A stretch of 61,443 bases of DNA, from contig NZ_LXKA01000334.1 in NCBI RefSeq assembly GCF_001645125.1, positions 1-61,443 on the forward strand, in the 5' to 3' direction. Made by a program: the position numbers and the translations under genes. Under the pieces are notes generated by a model. The model ran no database searches. It worked only from the letters and a program-made list of their open reading frames with translations, and was not told the DNA's origin. This document shows, piece after piece, positions 43,665 to 55,914 of the stretch (position 1 is its first letter; each line of letters starts with the position of its first letter). Origin of the DNA: Paraburkholderia ginsengiterrae (lineage in GTDB: Bacteria; Pseudomonadota; Gammaproteobacteria; Burkholderiales; Burkholderiaceae).

Positions 43665-44237
43665 ATGACTCTGCTGACCCCTGAGCAATTCGCCGCAGCC
43701 CAGAAAGCCAACTTCGAAACGCTGTTCGGCCTGACGACCAAGGCATTTGAAGGCGTGGAAAAACTGGTTGAACTGAACCTGCAAGTCGTGAAGTCGACGC
43801 TCGCGGAAAGCCAGGAAAACGCCCAGCGCGCGCTGTCGGTGAAGGACGCGCAAGAACTGCTGGCACTGCAAGCAAGCCTGGCACAGCCGGTGGCTGAAAA
43901 GGCCCTGTCGTACGGCCGCCATGTCTATGAAATCGTTTCGGCAACGCAAGGTGAATTCACCCGCGTCGCAGAAGCGCAATTCGAAGAGCAGAACAAGAAG
44001 GTTCAATCGCTCGTCGAAAACGTCGCAAAGAACGCACCGGCTGGTTCGGAAACTGCTGTCGCCGTGCTGAAGTCGGCTATCACCGCCGCCAACACCACGT
44101 ACGAAACGGTTCACAAGGCAACCAAGCAAGCTGTTGAAATCGCAGAAAGCAACTTCAACGCAGCCGCAACGGCCGCCTCGAAGGCAGCTTCGCAAGCCGC
44201 TGCACAAGCTTCGCGCTCGGCCAAGAAGGCAGTCTAA
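43665..44237 (+). CDS. phaP: Phasin, PHA granule-associated protein
   Basis: A 190-residue amphipathic helical protein that coats polyhydroxyalkanoate granules. The N-terminal [15 protein letters not shown] and [13 protein letters not shown] are phasin-family features, with no Cys and an Ala/Lys-rich C-terminal tail. AGGAG lies 8 bases before the ATG. It is probably repressed by PhaR when no PHA is present, judging from the boxes at 43504 and 43563. Confidence 0.95.
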   Translation: MTLLTPEQFAAAQKANFETLFGLTTKAFEGVEKLVELNLQVVKSTLAESQENAQRALSVKDAQELLALQASLAQPVAEKALSYGRHVYEIVSATQGEFTRVAEAQFEEQNKKVQSLVENVAKNAPAGSETAVAVLKSAITAANTTYETVHKATKQAVEIAESNFNAAATAASKAASQAAAQASRSAKKAV

Positions 44238-44238
44238 G

Positions 44239-44277
44239 TTTCAGGCTTCAGTTTCAGGCATCAATTCAGGCATCACC
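44239..44277 (+). repeat. Three 13-bp direct repeats after phaP
   Basis: TTTCAGGCTTCAG, TTTCAGGCATCAA and TTCAGGCATCACC lie in series directly after the phaP stop and before its terminator. Imperfect and short, so possibly neutral. Confidence 0.6.
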
Positions 44278-44279
44278 CG

Positions 44280-44313
44280 ACGCCGGCACAGCTCATCCGC
44301 TGTGCCGGCGTTT
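44280..44313 (+). terminator. phaP terminator 1
   Basis: Long stem ACGCCGGCACAGC / GCTGTGCCGGCGT with a TCATCC loop, followed by TT. Confidence 0.75.
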
Positions 44314-44396
44314 CTGCAAGCAACAGCGTCGTGCCGTTGCCGCTCATACGGTTCTATTGGCCGAACGCTCCGATACGCTGAATCGCGTATCGTTTG

Positions 44397-44421
44397 CCCG
44401 GCGCAGGCCGGGATTTTTTTT
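44397..44421 (+). terminator. phaP terminator 2
   Basis: CCCGGC, GCAG loop, GCCGGG, then A and eight T. It is a strong plus-strand terminator 160 bp after phaP, possibly a backup to the first. Confidence 0.8.
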
Positions 44422-44508
44422 CCCGCCGCCTGAAACCGTTCAGAAAGTACCGACGCCGCCACCGTCCAGCGGTGACCGCCCGCTTCGATGCTCAAAACGC
44501 TGGCCAAG

Positions 44509-44551
44509 AAAAAAACGGCGCGCCCCGCAAAGGGCGCGCCGTATTTTTTTT
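44509..44551. terminator. Bidirectional terminator at the end of the PDH operon
   Basis: CGGCGCGCCC (44516-44525) and GGGCGCGCCG (44532-44541) around a CGCAAA loop, with seven A before and eight T after. On the minus strand it ends lpdA transcription. Confidence 0.85.
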
Positions 44552-44593
44552 CGCTTCGTCGAGTCCGTCTGCAAGCAGACGGACCAGAGCGCA

Positions 44594-46360
44594 TTACTTC
44601 TTCTTCTGCGGCGGCAAATCCGTACAGACGCCTTCATACAACTCCGCAGCCATGCCGATCGATTCGCCGAGCGTCGGATGCGGGTGAATCGTCTTACCGA
44701 TATCCGTTGCGTCCGCACCCATCTCGACCGCGAGACACACTTCGCTGATCAGGTCGCCCGCATTCAGACCGACAATCCCGCCGCCGATCACGCGATGCGT
44801 TTCTTCGTCGAACAGCAGCTTCGTGAAGCCTTCGTCGCGGCCGTTGGCAATCGCGCGGCCGGAAGCAGCCCACGGGAACACGGCTTTGCCGTACTTGATG
44901 CCCTCGGCCTTCAACTGGTCTTCCGTCTTGCCGGCCCACGCCACTTCCGGATCGGTGTACGCCACCGACGGAATCTGCAGCGCGTCGAAGTACGCCTTCT
45001 CGCCATGCGCGGCTTCGGCGGCGACATGCCCTTCATGCACGGCCTTGTGCGCGAGCATCGGCTGACCGACGATATCGCCGATCGCGAAGATGTGCGGCAC
45101 GTTGGTGCGCATCTGCTTGTCGACGTCGATGAAGCCACGATCCGTTACCGCCACGCCGGCCTTCTCCGCACCGATCCTCTTGCCGTTCGGCGAACGGCCG
45201 ACGGCCACCAGCACGAGGTCATAGCGCTGCGCTTCGGCCGGCGCCTTCTCGCCTTCGAACGACACGTAGATGCCGTCGGCCTTAGCCTCGGCCGCGGTGG
45301 TTTTGGTCTTCAGCATGACGTTCGCGAAACGCTTGCTGTTGTACTTCTCCCAGACCTTGACCAGATCGCGGTCGGCGCCGGTCATCAGACCGTCGAGCAT
45401 TTCCACCACGTCGATCTGCGCGCCGAGCGTGGCGTACACCGTGGCCATTTCCAGGCCGATGATGCCGCCGCCGATCACCAGCATGCGCTGCGGAATCTGA
45501 CGCAGTTCGAGCGCGCCGGTCGAATCGACCACTCGCGGATCTTCCGGAATGAACGGCAGCTTCACCGCTTCCGAGCCGGCCGCGATAATCGCCTGCTTGA
45601 ACTTGACGACCTTCTTGCCGCCTTCCGTCTGCACTTCCATGTGGTGCGGATCGACAAACGCGCCGGTCCCCGTCACGACTTCGACCTTGCGCATCTTCGC
45701 CATGCCGGCGAGACCGCCGGTGAGCTTCTTGACGACGCCCGACTTGAAGTCGCGCAGCTTGTCGAGATCGATCTGCGGCTTGCCGAACGTGATGCCGTGC
45801 GAGCCGAGCGCTTCGGCTTCATCGATCACCAGCGCCGTATGCAGCAACGCTTTCGACGGAATACAGCCGACGTTCAGACACACGCCGCCGAGCGTCGAAT
45901 AACGTTCGACGAGCACGGTCTTCATGCCGAGGTCGGCGGAGCGGAACGCCGCCGAGTAACCGCCGGGACCCGAACCGAGCACCAGCATGTCGCATTCGAT
46001 GTCCGCACTGCCGGCAAAGCTGCCGGCTTGCGGCGCGGGGGCTGCCGCCGCTGCAGGAGCAGCCGCTTTCTCAGGTTCTTTGGCCGGCGCCTTCGGTGCT
46101 TCTTTAGCCGGAGCCGCGCTTGCCGACGTTTCGACGAGCGCGATCACCGTGCCTTGCGAAACCTTGTCGCCGGCTTTGACGCGGATTTCCTTGACGGTAC
46201 CGGCGATGTCGCTCGGCACTTCCATCGACGCCTTGTCGGATTCGAGCGTCAGCAGCGACTGCTCTTTCTCGATGGTGTCGCCCGGCTTGATATTGACTTC
46301 GATGACGTCGACGTCCTTGAAGTCACCGATATCCGGCACTTTTACTTCGACGAGACTCAT
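44594..46360 (-). CDS. lpdA: Dihydrolipoyl dehydrogenase (E3) with N-terminal lipoyl domain
   Basis: E3 subunit of pyruvate dehydrogenase, re-oxidising dihydrolipoamide with NAD+. The 588-residue protein starts with a lipoyl domain (about 1-76; lipoyl-Lys43 in ESDKASM), a Pro/Ala linker (about 79-112), then the FAD enzyme with LGSGPGGYSAAF and the redox disulfide Cys160-Cys165 in CLNVGC. Near the C-terminus HPHPTLGES holds the catalytic His. The fused lipoyl domain is known in Cupriavidus and Neisseria PDH E3. It is last in the aceE-aceF-lpdA operon. Confidence 0.95.
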   Translation of the reverse strand: MSLVEVKVPDIGDFKDVDVIEVNIKPGDTIEKEQSLLTLESDKASMEVPSDIAGTVKEIRVKAGDKVSQGTVIALVETSASAAPAKEAPKAPAKEPEKAAAPAAAAAPAPQAGSFAGSADIECDMLVLGSGPGGYSAAFRSADLGMKTVLVERYSTLGGVCLNVGCIPSKALLHTALVIDEAEALGSHGITFGKPQIDLDKLRDFKSGVVKKLTGGLAGMAKMRKVEVVTGTGAFVDPHHMEVQTEGGKKVVKFKQAIIAAGSEAVKLPFIPEDPRVVDSTGALELRQIPQRMLVIGGGIIGLEMATVYATLGAQIDVVEMLDGLMTGADRDLVKVWEKYNSKRFANVMLKTKTTAAEAKADGIYVSFEGEKAPAEAQRYDLVLVAVGRSPNGKRIGAEKAGVAVTDRGFIDVDKQMRTNVPHIFAIGDIVGQPMLAHKAVHEGHVAAEAAHGEKAYFDALQIPSVAYTDPEVAWAGKTEDQLKAEGIKYGKAVFPWAASGRAIANGRDEGFTKLLFDEETHRVIGGGIVGLNAGDLISEVCLAVEMGADATDIGKTIHPHPTLGESIGMAAELYEGVCTDLPPQKKK

Positions 46361-46462
46361 TAGTGTCCCCTTCTCTTATTGATCGGCGATAAGGTGCGCG
46401 CAAGCGGACAGACACGGATAACAACTGCTAATCCGCGCCTGCCGCCTGACCTCAAACCACCA

Positions 46463-48115
46463 TCAAAGAATCACACGCCGGAAATCGGCAAGAATCGCAC
46501 CCAGGTACGCGTTGAAGCGCGCCGCTTCCGCCCCGTCGATGACGCGATGGTCATACGACAAGGACAACGGCAGCATCAGACGCGGCACAAACTGCTTGCC
46601 GTCCCACACCGGCTTCATCGCACCGCGCGACAGGCCCAGAATGGCGACTTCAGGTGCGTTGATAATCGGCGTGAAGTTGGTGCCGCCGATTCCGCCGAGC
46701 GACGAAATCGAGAAGCAGCCGCCTTGCATCTGGTCCGGCTTCAGCTTGCCGTCGCGAGCGGCCTTCGACAGATCGGTCATTTCCTTCGCGATCTCGACGA
46801 GACCCTTCTTGTCCGCGTCGCGAATCACCGGAACCACCAGACCGTTCGGCGTATCAGCGGCAAAACCCACGTGGAAGTACTGCTTGAACACGAGGTTGTC
46901 GCCGTCGAGGCTCGCGTTGAACGTCGGGAATTTCTTCAGGGCCGAGACCACCGCCTTGATCACGAACGCCAGCATCGTGATCTTCACGCCGGCCTTTTCG
47001 TTTTCCTTGTTCAACTGCACGCGCAGCGCTTCGAGATCGGTGATGTCCGCTTCGTCGTTGTTCGTGACGTGCGGAATCATGACCCAGTTGCGGTGCAGAT
47101 TCGCGCCCGAAATCTTCTTGATGCGCGACAGCGGCTTCGCTTCGAACGGGCCGAACTTCGAGAAGTCGACCTTCGGCCACGGCAGCAGATTCAGCTCGCC
47201 GCCACCGGCCGCAGCCGGTGCCGCCGCACCTGCAGGAGCAGCGCGCTGGCCGGTCATGACGCCCTTGATGAAGGCGGTCACGTCGGCTTGCGTAATGCGG
47301 CCCTTCGGCCCCGTGCCCTGCACTTGAGCCACGTCGACGCCGAGTTCGCGCGCGAACTTGCGCACGGACGGCGACGCATGGCTCGCGTGGCGCGCGCCAC
47401 CTTCACCGGCCGGAATCACCGGCGCCTGAGCGAGCGCGGACGGCGCAACCGGCGCCGGCGACGGCGCGACCGGTGCGTCGGACGGCTTCTCGAGTGCCGG
47501 CTTCGGCGCCGGAGCCGGCGCGGCCGCACCGCCTTCGGCTTCAACCACGACGATCACCGAGCCTTCCGACACGGTATCGCCCACCTTGACCTTCACTTCC
47601 TTCACCACGCCGGCGGCCGAGCTCGGCACGTCCATGGTCGCCTTGTCGGATTCCAGCGTGACGAGCGACTGCTCTTTCTCGACGCGATCGCCGACCTTCA
47701 CCGCGACTTCGATCACGGGGATGTCTTTGTAGTCGCCGATGTCCGGCACTTTGACTTCCTGCAGGCCACCGCCGGCCGCGGCCGGTGCGGGCGCCGGCGC
47801 AACAGCGGGTGCTGCTGCCGGCGCGGGTGCCGGAGCCGGAGCCGCGGCAGCCGCCGGAGCGGCCGCACCGTTCACCGCGCCGTCCAGCACGACGATCAGC
47901 GAACCTTCCGACACGTTGTCGCCGACCTTGACCTTCACTTCCTTGACGACGCCGGCAGCCGAGCTCGGCACGTCCATGGTCGCCTTGTCGGATTCCAGCG
48001 TAACGAGCGACTGCTCTTTCTCGACGGTGTCACCCGCCTTGACCAGCACCTCGATCACAGGAATGTCCTTGTAATCGCCGATGTCCGGCACCTTGATTTC
48101 GATCGCTTGACTCAT
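46463..48115 (-). CDS. aceF: Dihydrolipoyllysine acetyltransferase (PDH E2)
   Basis: E2 core of pyruvate dehydrogenase. The 550-residue protein has two lipoyl domains (Lys44 and Lys158, each ESDKATM), Ala/Pro-rich linkers (about 84-115 and 196-245), a peripheral-subunit-binding domain (about 248-285), and the catalytic domain with [11 protein letters not shown] (His523). The two lipoyl segments share a 36-residue identical stretch (31-66 and 145-180). It follows aceE by 85 bp that include a hairpin. Confidence 0.96.
   Translation of the reverse strand: MSQAIEIKVPDIGDYKDIPVIEVLVKAGDTVEKEQSLVTLESDKATMDVPSSAAGVVKEVKVKVGDNVSEGSLIVVLDGAVNGAAAPAAAAAPAPAPAPAAAPAVAPAPAPAAAGGGLQEVKVPDIGDYKDIPVIEVAVKVGDRVEKEQSLVTLESDKATMDVPSSAAGVVKEVKVKVGDTVSEGSVIVVVEAEGGAAAPAPAPKPALEKPSDAPVAPSPAPVAPSALAQAPVIPAGEGGARHASHASPSVRKFARELGVDVAQVQGTGPKGRITQADVTAFIKGVMTGQRAAPAGAAAPAAAGGGELNLLPWPKVDFSKFGPFEAKPLSRIKKISGANLHRNWVMIPHVTNNDEADITDLEALRVQLNKENEKAGVKITMLAFVIKAVVSALKKFPTFNASLDGDNLVFKQYFHVGFAADTPNGLVVPVIRDADKKGLVEIAKEMTDLSKAARDGKLKPDQMQGGCFSISSLGGIGGTNFTPIINAPEVAILGLSRGAMKPVWDGKQFVPRLMLPLSLSYDHRVIDGAEAARFNAYLGAILADFRRVIL
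47576..48025 (-). repeat. Near-identical direct repeat within aceF
   Basis: Two 108-bp coding segments at 47918-48025 and 47576-47683 encode identical lipoyl cores and differ at only a few bases. They are 342 bp apart in frame, so recombination would delete or add one lipoyl domain. Confidence 0.85.
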
Positions 48116-48130
48116 TGTTAGTGTCTCCTG

Positions 48131-48178
48131 GGCCGCGCGCGCAGCCTGCCCCTGTTATCAGGGGCGGCCGCGCGCGCC
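48131..48178 (-). repeat. Hairpin with flanking GC repeats between aceE and aceF
   Basis: GCCCCTG (48148-48154), TTAT loop, CAGGGGC (48159-48165), flanked on both sides by GGCCGCGCGCGC. No T-run follows. It could affect aceE-aceF mRNA processing, as intercistronic hairpins often do. Confidence 0.65.
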
Positions 48179-48200
48179 ATGGCACACGGGGAATGATGCC

Positions 48201-50897
<2,697 letters not shown>

Positions 50898-50973
50898 TCT
50901 CGTCTCCTGGATGTAGAGGAACGCTCTTTGAACAGACGACGCGGACGAAGCACGGCCGCGGCAGCTTCGGCCG

Positions 50974-51003
50974 ATTGTAATAAGGGTCCCGACGTCCGCG
51001 CAA
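50974..51003 (-). promoter_or_regulatory. Candidate aceE promoter
   Basis: On the minus strand TTGCGC (50998-51003) and TACAAT (50974-50979) with an 18-base spacer. The -35 overlaps the left end of the nested palindrome. Other starts are possible. Confidence 0.5.
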
Positions 51004-51053
51004 CAAAATTTTCGAATTACGAGATCGAATCTCATAATGCGGAAAATTGTTGC
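51000..51053. promoter_or_regulatory. 54-bp nested palindrome at aceE promoter
   Basis: Outer arms GCAACAAAATTTTC (51000-51013) and GGAAAATTGTTGC (51041-51053), pairing with one extra base. Inner arms ATTACGAGAT (51016-51025) and ATCTCATAAT (51029-51038), pairing 9 of 10 around CGA. Both arm pairs have practically the same centre, at 51026-51027. It is likely a regulator binding site for pdh expression and may also affect the divergent kinase gene. Confidence 0.65.
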
Positions 51054-51172
51054 GGCGCAACCTGATTTGACTGCCGATCGACGGATACGTCGGGTAGTGT
51101 GCGCCGATTAACGGTACTTTCAGCGCTTTTTTGCGCCATTTGCTAGCTGCACGCTGCGCTACAATGCCAGGC

Positions 51173-53689
51173 ATGTTGACCGAACGGCTTTTCGCACGCT
51201 CGGCGCGCGCCGCCGGTTCGCCGGCGGACTCGACGCCGTCCTCTCGCTGGCACCATGGGCCATGGTGGTCCAATTCCTATTTGCTCACGCCACTCCTGTC
51301 GATCCTGGTTTTCCTGGTCGTCATGAGTCTGATTCTGTGGAGTCTGAACCGGCGCGAACAGCAGCAGCAGGAAGACACGCTATACCGCAACGTCGCATGG
51401 GCGCAGCAGCAGATCCGCCTGTCCATGACCGGCGCGCAGGAACAGATCCAGGCGCTCGCGCGCGATCTCGTCGCCGGCCACGCCGACCCGCATTCGTTCC
51501 AGGTGTCCACCACGGACATCATGCAGGGGCATCCCGAGATCCTGCACATGAACTGGTACACGGCCCAGCAGCAGCCGCGCTGGCCCAATACCGCGCTGCC
51601 CGTGTTCGGCCAGCGCCTCGCCAAGCCGAGCGACGCGCAGATGGACGAGGCCGTCAAAGCCGGCTTCAGCGAAGCGCGCAACACGCGCCGCCAGGTGTAC
51701 TCGCCATTGATGTACGACGACGTCGGAAACGGCTACATCACGCTGCAAACGCCGTTGTACCGCGACCGTGAATTTCTCGGCACGATTGCCGCCGTGTTCT
51801 CGGTGGAAGGCATCCTGAAGCACGACATTCCGCCCGAGTTGTCGGCTAAATACAAAATTTCGATCATCGACGTGAACAACCGCGAGTTGACCACCACGTC
51901 GACCCGCCCGCGCCTGCCGCGCGACATGTTCTACGACCTGCCGCTCGACCCGCCGGGCCAGGGCGTCTCGGTGCGCGTCTACGCGTTCCCGCAGATGACC
52001 AACTTCACCAACAACACGCTGGTGTGGCTGGTGGCCGGCCTGTCCTGTTTCGTGTTGTGGAGCCTGTGGAGCCTGTGGAAGCACACGCGGCAACGCTTCG
52101 AGGCGCAGCAGGCGCTGTACGCCGAGGCGTTCTTCCGCCGCGCGATGGAAAACTCGGTCCTGATCGGCATGCGCGTGCTCGACATGCACGGGCGCATTAC
52201 CCACGTCAATCCGGCGTTTTGCCGCATGACCGGCTGGGACGAAAGCGATCTGGTCGGCAAGAACGCGCCGTTCGCCTACTGGCCGCGCGACTCGTACCCG
52301 GAAATGCAGCGCCAGCTCGACATGACGCTGCGCGGCAAGGCGCCCTCGTCGGGCTTCGAATTGCGGGTACGCCGCAAGGATGGTTCGACGTTCCATGCGC
52401 GCCTCTATGTCTCGCCGCTGATCGACAGCTCGGGCCGCCAGACCGGCTGGATGTCGTCCATGACCGACATCACCGAGCCGAAACGCGCGCGCGAAGAGCT
52501 GGCCGCCGCGCACGAGCGCTTCACCACGGTGCTCGAAAGTCTCGACGCCGCCGTGTCCGTGCTGGCCGCCGACGAAGCCGAACTGCTGTTCGCCAACCGC
52601 TACTACCGCCATCTCTTCGGCATTCGCCCGGACGGTCATCTGGAACTGGCGGGCGGCGGGTTCGACAGCTCGCAGGCGTCGTCCGATTCGATCGATATGG
52701 TGGACACCTACGCCGGCCTGCCCGCCGCCGCGTTGACGGAAAGCACCGCCGACGCGCAGGAAATCTACGTGCAGAGCATCCAGAAGTGGTTCGAAGTGCG
52801 CCGCCAGTACATCCAGTGGGTGGACGGCCACCTCGCGCAGATGCAGATCGCCACCGACATCACCACGCGCAAGCAGGCGCAGGAACTGTCGCGCCAGCAG
52901 GACGAAAAGTTGCAATTCACCAGCCGCCTGATGACGATGGGCGAAATGGCGTCATCGCTGGCTCACGAGCTGAACCAGCCGCTCGCCGCCATCAATAACT
53001 ATTGCTCCGGAACCGTCGCACTGGTTAAATCCGGTCGGACGACGCCTGACAATCTGTTGCCCGTGCTCGAGAAGACCGCTCAACAGGCAGTGCGCGCGGG
53101 CATGATCATCAAGCGTATTCGTGAATTCGTGAAACGCAGCGAGCCGAAGCGCCAGGCCACGCGCGTGGCCGATATCGTCGCGGACGCGGTGGGGCTGGCC
53201 GAACTCGAAGCGCGCAAGCGGCGCATTCGCATCGTCACCGATCTGCGCTCGCGCCTGCCGGTGATCTACGTCGACCCGGTGCTGATCGAGCAGGTGCTGG
53301 TCAACCTGCTGAAGAACGGCGCCGAAGCGATGGCCGAAGCCCGTCCGAATGCGGTCGATCCGGTGATCCGCGTGGTCGTGCGGCTGGACAGCGACTTCGT
53401 CTGCATCAGTGTCGTCGACCAGGGGCCCGGCGTCGACGAAGCGACAGCCGAGCGGCTGTTCGAACCGTTTTACAGCACCAAGTCCGACGGCATGGGCATG
53501 GGGCTGAACATTTGCCGTTCGATTATCGAATCGCACCGCGGTCGTCTGTGGGTGGTCAACAACGTCGAATCAGACGGCCACATCACGGGCGCCACGTTCC
53601 ATTGCAGTCTGCCTATTGGAGAGCCGGACGGCCCGAGCAACGGCGGGTCAGAGGCGCCGACACCACAAACCGTTACGGGAGAGCTATGA
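51173..53689 (+). CDS. PAS-domain sensor histidine kinase (FixL/NtrB-like)
   Basis: An ~838-residue membrane sensor kinase. TM1 (about 37-57), an extracytoplasmic domain of ~225 residues, TM2 (about 283-302), two PAS domains (about 321-436 and 449-566), then HisKA with AHELNQPLAAINNY (His598) and the HATPase with LLKNGAEAM, DQGPGVDE and GMGMGLNIC. The PAS segments lack an obvious heme His motif, so oxygen sensing is not proven. It forms a pair with the next gene (ATGA overlap) and is divergent from aceE. ATG at 51164 is an alternative start. Confidence 0.9.
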   Translation: MLTERLFARSARAAGSPADSTPSSRWHHGPWWSNSYLLTPLLSILVFLVVMSLILWSLNRREQQQQEDTLYRNVAWAQQQIRLSMTGAQEQIQALARDLVAGHADPHSFQVSTTDIMQGHPEILHMNWYTAQQQPRWPNTALPVFGQRLAKPSDAQMDEAVKAGFSEARNTRRQVYSPLMYDDVGNGYITLQTPLYRDREFLGTIAAVFSVEGILKHDIPPELSAKYKISIIDVNNRELTTTSTRPRLPRDMFYDLPLDPPGQGVSVRVYAFPQMTNFTNNTLVWLVAGLSCFVLWSLWSLWKHTRQRFEAQQALYAEAFFRRAMENSVLIGMRVLDMHGRITHVNPAFCRMTGWDESDLVGKNAPFAYWPRDSYPEMQRQLDMTLRGKAPSSGFELRVRRKDGSTFHARLYVSPLIDSSGRQTGWMSSMTDITEPKRAREELAAAHERFTTVLESLDAAVSVLAADEAELLFANRYYRHLFGIRPDGHLELAGGGFDSSQASSDSIDMVDTYAGLPAAALTESTADAQEIYVQSIQKWFEVRRQYIQWVDGHLAQMQIATDITTRKQAQELSRQQDEKLQFTSRLMTMGEMASSLAHELNQPLAAINNYCSGTVALVKSGRTTPDNLLPVLEKTAQQAVRAGMIIKRIREFVKRSEPKRQATRVADIVADAVGLAELEARKRRIRIVTDLRSRLPVIYVDPVLIEQVLVNLLKNGAEAMAEARPNAVDPVIRVVVRLDSDFVCISVVDQGPGVDEATAERLFEPFYSTKSDGMGMGLNICRSIIESHRGRLWVVNNVESDGHITGATFHCSLPIGEPDGPSNGGSEAPTPQTVTGEL

Positions 53690-54333
53690 ACAGCCCAGTC
53701 ACCACACAGGAAACCGTCTTTGTCGTCGATGACGACGAGGCCGTGCGAGATTCGCTGCGCTGGCTGCTGGAGGCGAACGGCTACCGCGTGCAATGCTTCT
53801 CCAGCGCCGAGCAGTTCATCGACGCCTGGCAGCCGCATCAGCATCCGGGCCAGATCGCATGCCTGATTCTCGATGTGCGGATGTCCGGCATGAGCGGGCT
53901 CGAGTTGCAGGAACGCCTGATCGCCGACAACGCTTCCCTGCCCATCATCTTCGTGACAGGTCACGGCGACGTGCCGATGGCCGTGTCGACGATGAAAAAA
54001 GGTGCGATGGACTTCATCGAAAAGCCGTTCGACGAAGCCGAATTGCGCAAACTGGTCGAGCGCATGCTCGACAAGGCGCGCAGCGAAAGCACCAGTGTGC
54101 AGCAACAGCGTGCCGCCGCCGAACGTCTGGGCAAGCTGACCGCGCGCGAACACCAGGTGCTCGAGCGCATCATCGCCGGCCGCCTGAACAAGCAGATCGC
54201 CGACGACCTGGGCATCAGCATCAAGACAGTCGAAGCGCACCGCGCGAACATCATGGAAAAGCTCAACGTCAACACGGTCGCCGATCTGCTGCGACTGGCG
54301 CTGTCGAACAAGCCGCAGCAGCCGGCGCAATAA
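53686..54333 (+). CDS. FixJ/NarL-type response regulator
   Basis: A 215-residue response regulator. The receiver domain has the acidic DDDE (15-18), phosphoacceptor Asp63 in ILDVRMSG, Thr91 and Lys113; a LuxR-type HTH (about 151-206) follows with LTAREHQVLERI and KTVEAHRANIMEKL. Its ATG overlaps the kinase stop, so the two are translationally coupled. Targets are unknown; the pdh operon and folD are neighbours. Confidence 0.93.
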   Translation: MNSPVTTQETVFVVDDDEAVRDSLRWLLEANGYRVQCFSSAEQFIDAWQPHQHPGQIACLILDVRMSGMSGLELQERLIADNASLPIIFVTGHGDVPMAVSTMKKGAMDFIEKPFDEAELRKLVERMLDKARSESTSVQQQRAAAERLGKLTAREHQVLERIIAGRLNKQIADDLGISIKTVEAHRANIMEKLNVNTVADLLRLALSNKPQQPAQ

Positions 54334-54722
54334 GCCGCACCCGGCGGCGTGCCCCGAAGCGAGCCCGCCTGCGGGGGCTCGCCGCCAGACGCGACTGCGC
54401 GCCAACGCGCCGGACTGCACGACAGTCCGGCTTGCCTTATGCTCGGCCGCCGCGTCTTTCCTGCCTGATTTCCCCCTCGCCTTTCTGTTGCCGCCGCGCG
54501 GCGGTCTGGTCCGACGGACTGATTTCGACGCACCCAAAGCGGGCGATCAATGTGCAGATTGCCAGCCGGGCCGCCCGGTATAATGTCGCACTTCGCTGCG
54601 CGCATTAACCCCAATTCGCGCAGCGCGCTTTTCAGGTGACGACCCGTTCCCGCTGAAAAACGCCATCGGGCGCGAGCACCCGCGCCCTGCTCCGCTTTCC
54701 AAACTGCCCATCTCGACCGACC
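54334..54722. other. Intergenic region, response regulator to folD
   Basis: About 390 bp. Contains a perfect inverted repeat CCGGACTG / CAGTCCGG (54410-54430, 5-base loop) with no T-run, and a TATAAT (54579-54584) that may be the folD -10, without a good -35. No coding frame is convincing. Confidence 0.5.
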
Positions 54723-55586
54723 ATGACTGCCAAACTGATCGACGGCCTCGCCCTTTCCAAGACCTTGCGTGCCGACGTCGCCGCGCGCGCCGCCGCCCTC
54801 ACCGCCCGCGGCCATCAGCCGGGCCTCGCAGTGGTGCTGGTCGGCGACAATCCGGCCAGCGAAGTATACGTGCGCAACAAGGTCAAGGCCTGCCACGACA
54901 ACGGCCTCGGGTCGTCGTTCGACCGTTATCCGGCTGACCTGCCGGAGGCCGAACTGCTCGCGCGCATCGACGAACTGAACCGCGACCCGCGCATTCACGG
55001 CATTCTGGTGCAACTGCCGCTGCCGCCGCATATCGACAGCCACAAGGTGATCGAAGCCATCGCGCCCGAAAAGGACGTGGATGGCTTTCACGTCGCCAAC
55101 GCCGGCGCGCTGATGACCGGCCAGCCGCTGTTCCGCCCGTGCACGCCGTACGGCGTGATGAAGATGCTCGCCGCATACGATATCCCGCTGAAAGGCGCGA
55201 ACGCGGTGGTGATCGGCCGCTCGAACATCGTCGGTAAGCCAATGGCGCTGCTGCTGCTCGAAGCCGGCGCGACCGTCACGATCTGCCACAGCAAGACGCG
55301 CGATCTGGCCGCCCATACGCGCAACGCCGACGTGGTCGTGGCCGCGACCGGCCTGCGCAACATTCTCACGGCGGACATGGTCAAGCCGGGCGCGGCGGTG
55401 ATCGACGTCGGCATGAATCGCGACGAAGCCGGCAAGCTGTGCGGCGACGTCGATTTCGCGGGCGTCAAGGAAGTGGCCGGATACATCACGCCGGTGCCGG
55501 GCGGCGTCGGCCCGATGACCATCACCATGCTGCTCGTCAACACGATCGAAGCGGCCGAACGCGAAGCGGCTGCCGCCAACGCGTAA
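54723..55586 (+). CDS. folD: Bifunctional methylene-THF dehydrogenase/cyclohydrolase FolD
   Basis: Interconverts methylene- and formyl-tetrahydrofolate with NADP+. The 287-residue protein has the active-site [12 protein letters not shown] (Tyr49, Lys53), the NADP-binding [15 protein letters not shown] and [10 protein letters not shown] near the C-terminus. Standard length. Plus-strand, upstream of prlC. Confidence 0.96.
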   Translation: MTAKLIDGLALSKTLRADVAARAAALTARGHQPGLAVVLVGDNPASEVYVRNKVKACHDNGLGSSFDRYPADLPEAELLARIDELNRDPRIHGILVQLPLPPHIDSHKVIEAIAPEKDVDGFHVANAGALMTGQPLFRPCTPYGVMKMLAAYDIPLKGANAVVIGRSNIVGKPMALLLLEAGATVTICHSKTRDLAAHTRNADVVVAATGLRNILTADMVKPGAAVIDVGMNRDEAGKLCGDVDFAGVKEVAGYITPVPGGVGPMTITMLLVNTIEAAEREAAAANA

Positions 55587-55914
55587 ATCAGGAAGGACAA
55601 GCCGGCGCAGCGCATGCGTCGGCCAACTCGCCGCGCGGCACGATCCGCCCTCATCACTGCGGCAATCACCATCTGCTGGCGCGCAATGCGCCTGCATGGC
55701 CCGGCTTGGGCCCGGCCGGACATGTGCCGCCCGCAAATCGAGTCACGACATCTGATAATTTCTCTGCTGACGGATTGGAATCGGGACGCCCTGCCCCAAT
55801 AATGTCCGTATCGGGTGTCAGAGGGCGTGATCACACGCCCGGAAGCTCGCCCCCTTGGGCGCGCGCCCGTCGATCCACCGATTACCCGTTCACCCGCGTC
55901 AGACAGGAAGCCTT
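55587..55914. other. Intergenic region folD to prlC
   Basis: About 330 bp. It has a hairpin GGGCGTG / CACGCCC (55823-55840) with a 4-base loop and no T-run. AGGAAG lies before the prlC start. No coding frame or promoter pair is evident. Confidence 0.45.

Noticed and set aside
51380-55736. Minus-strand frames of 511 and 591 residues under the kinase, regulator and folD
   Set aside because: Antisense shadows of recognisable genes; no domain content.
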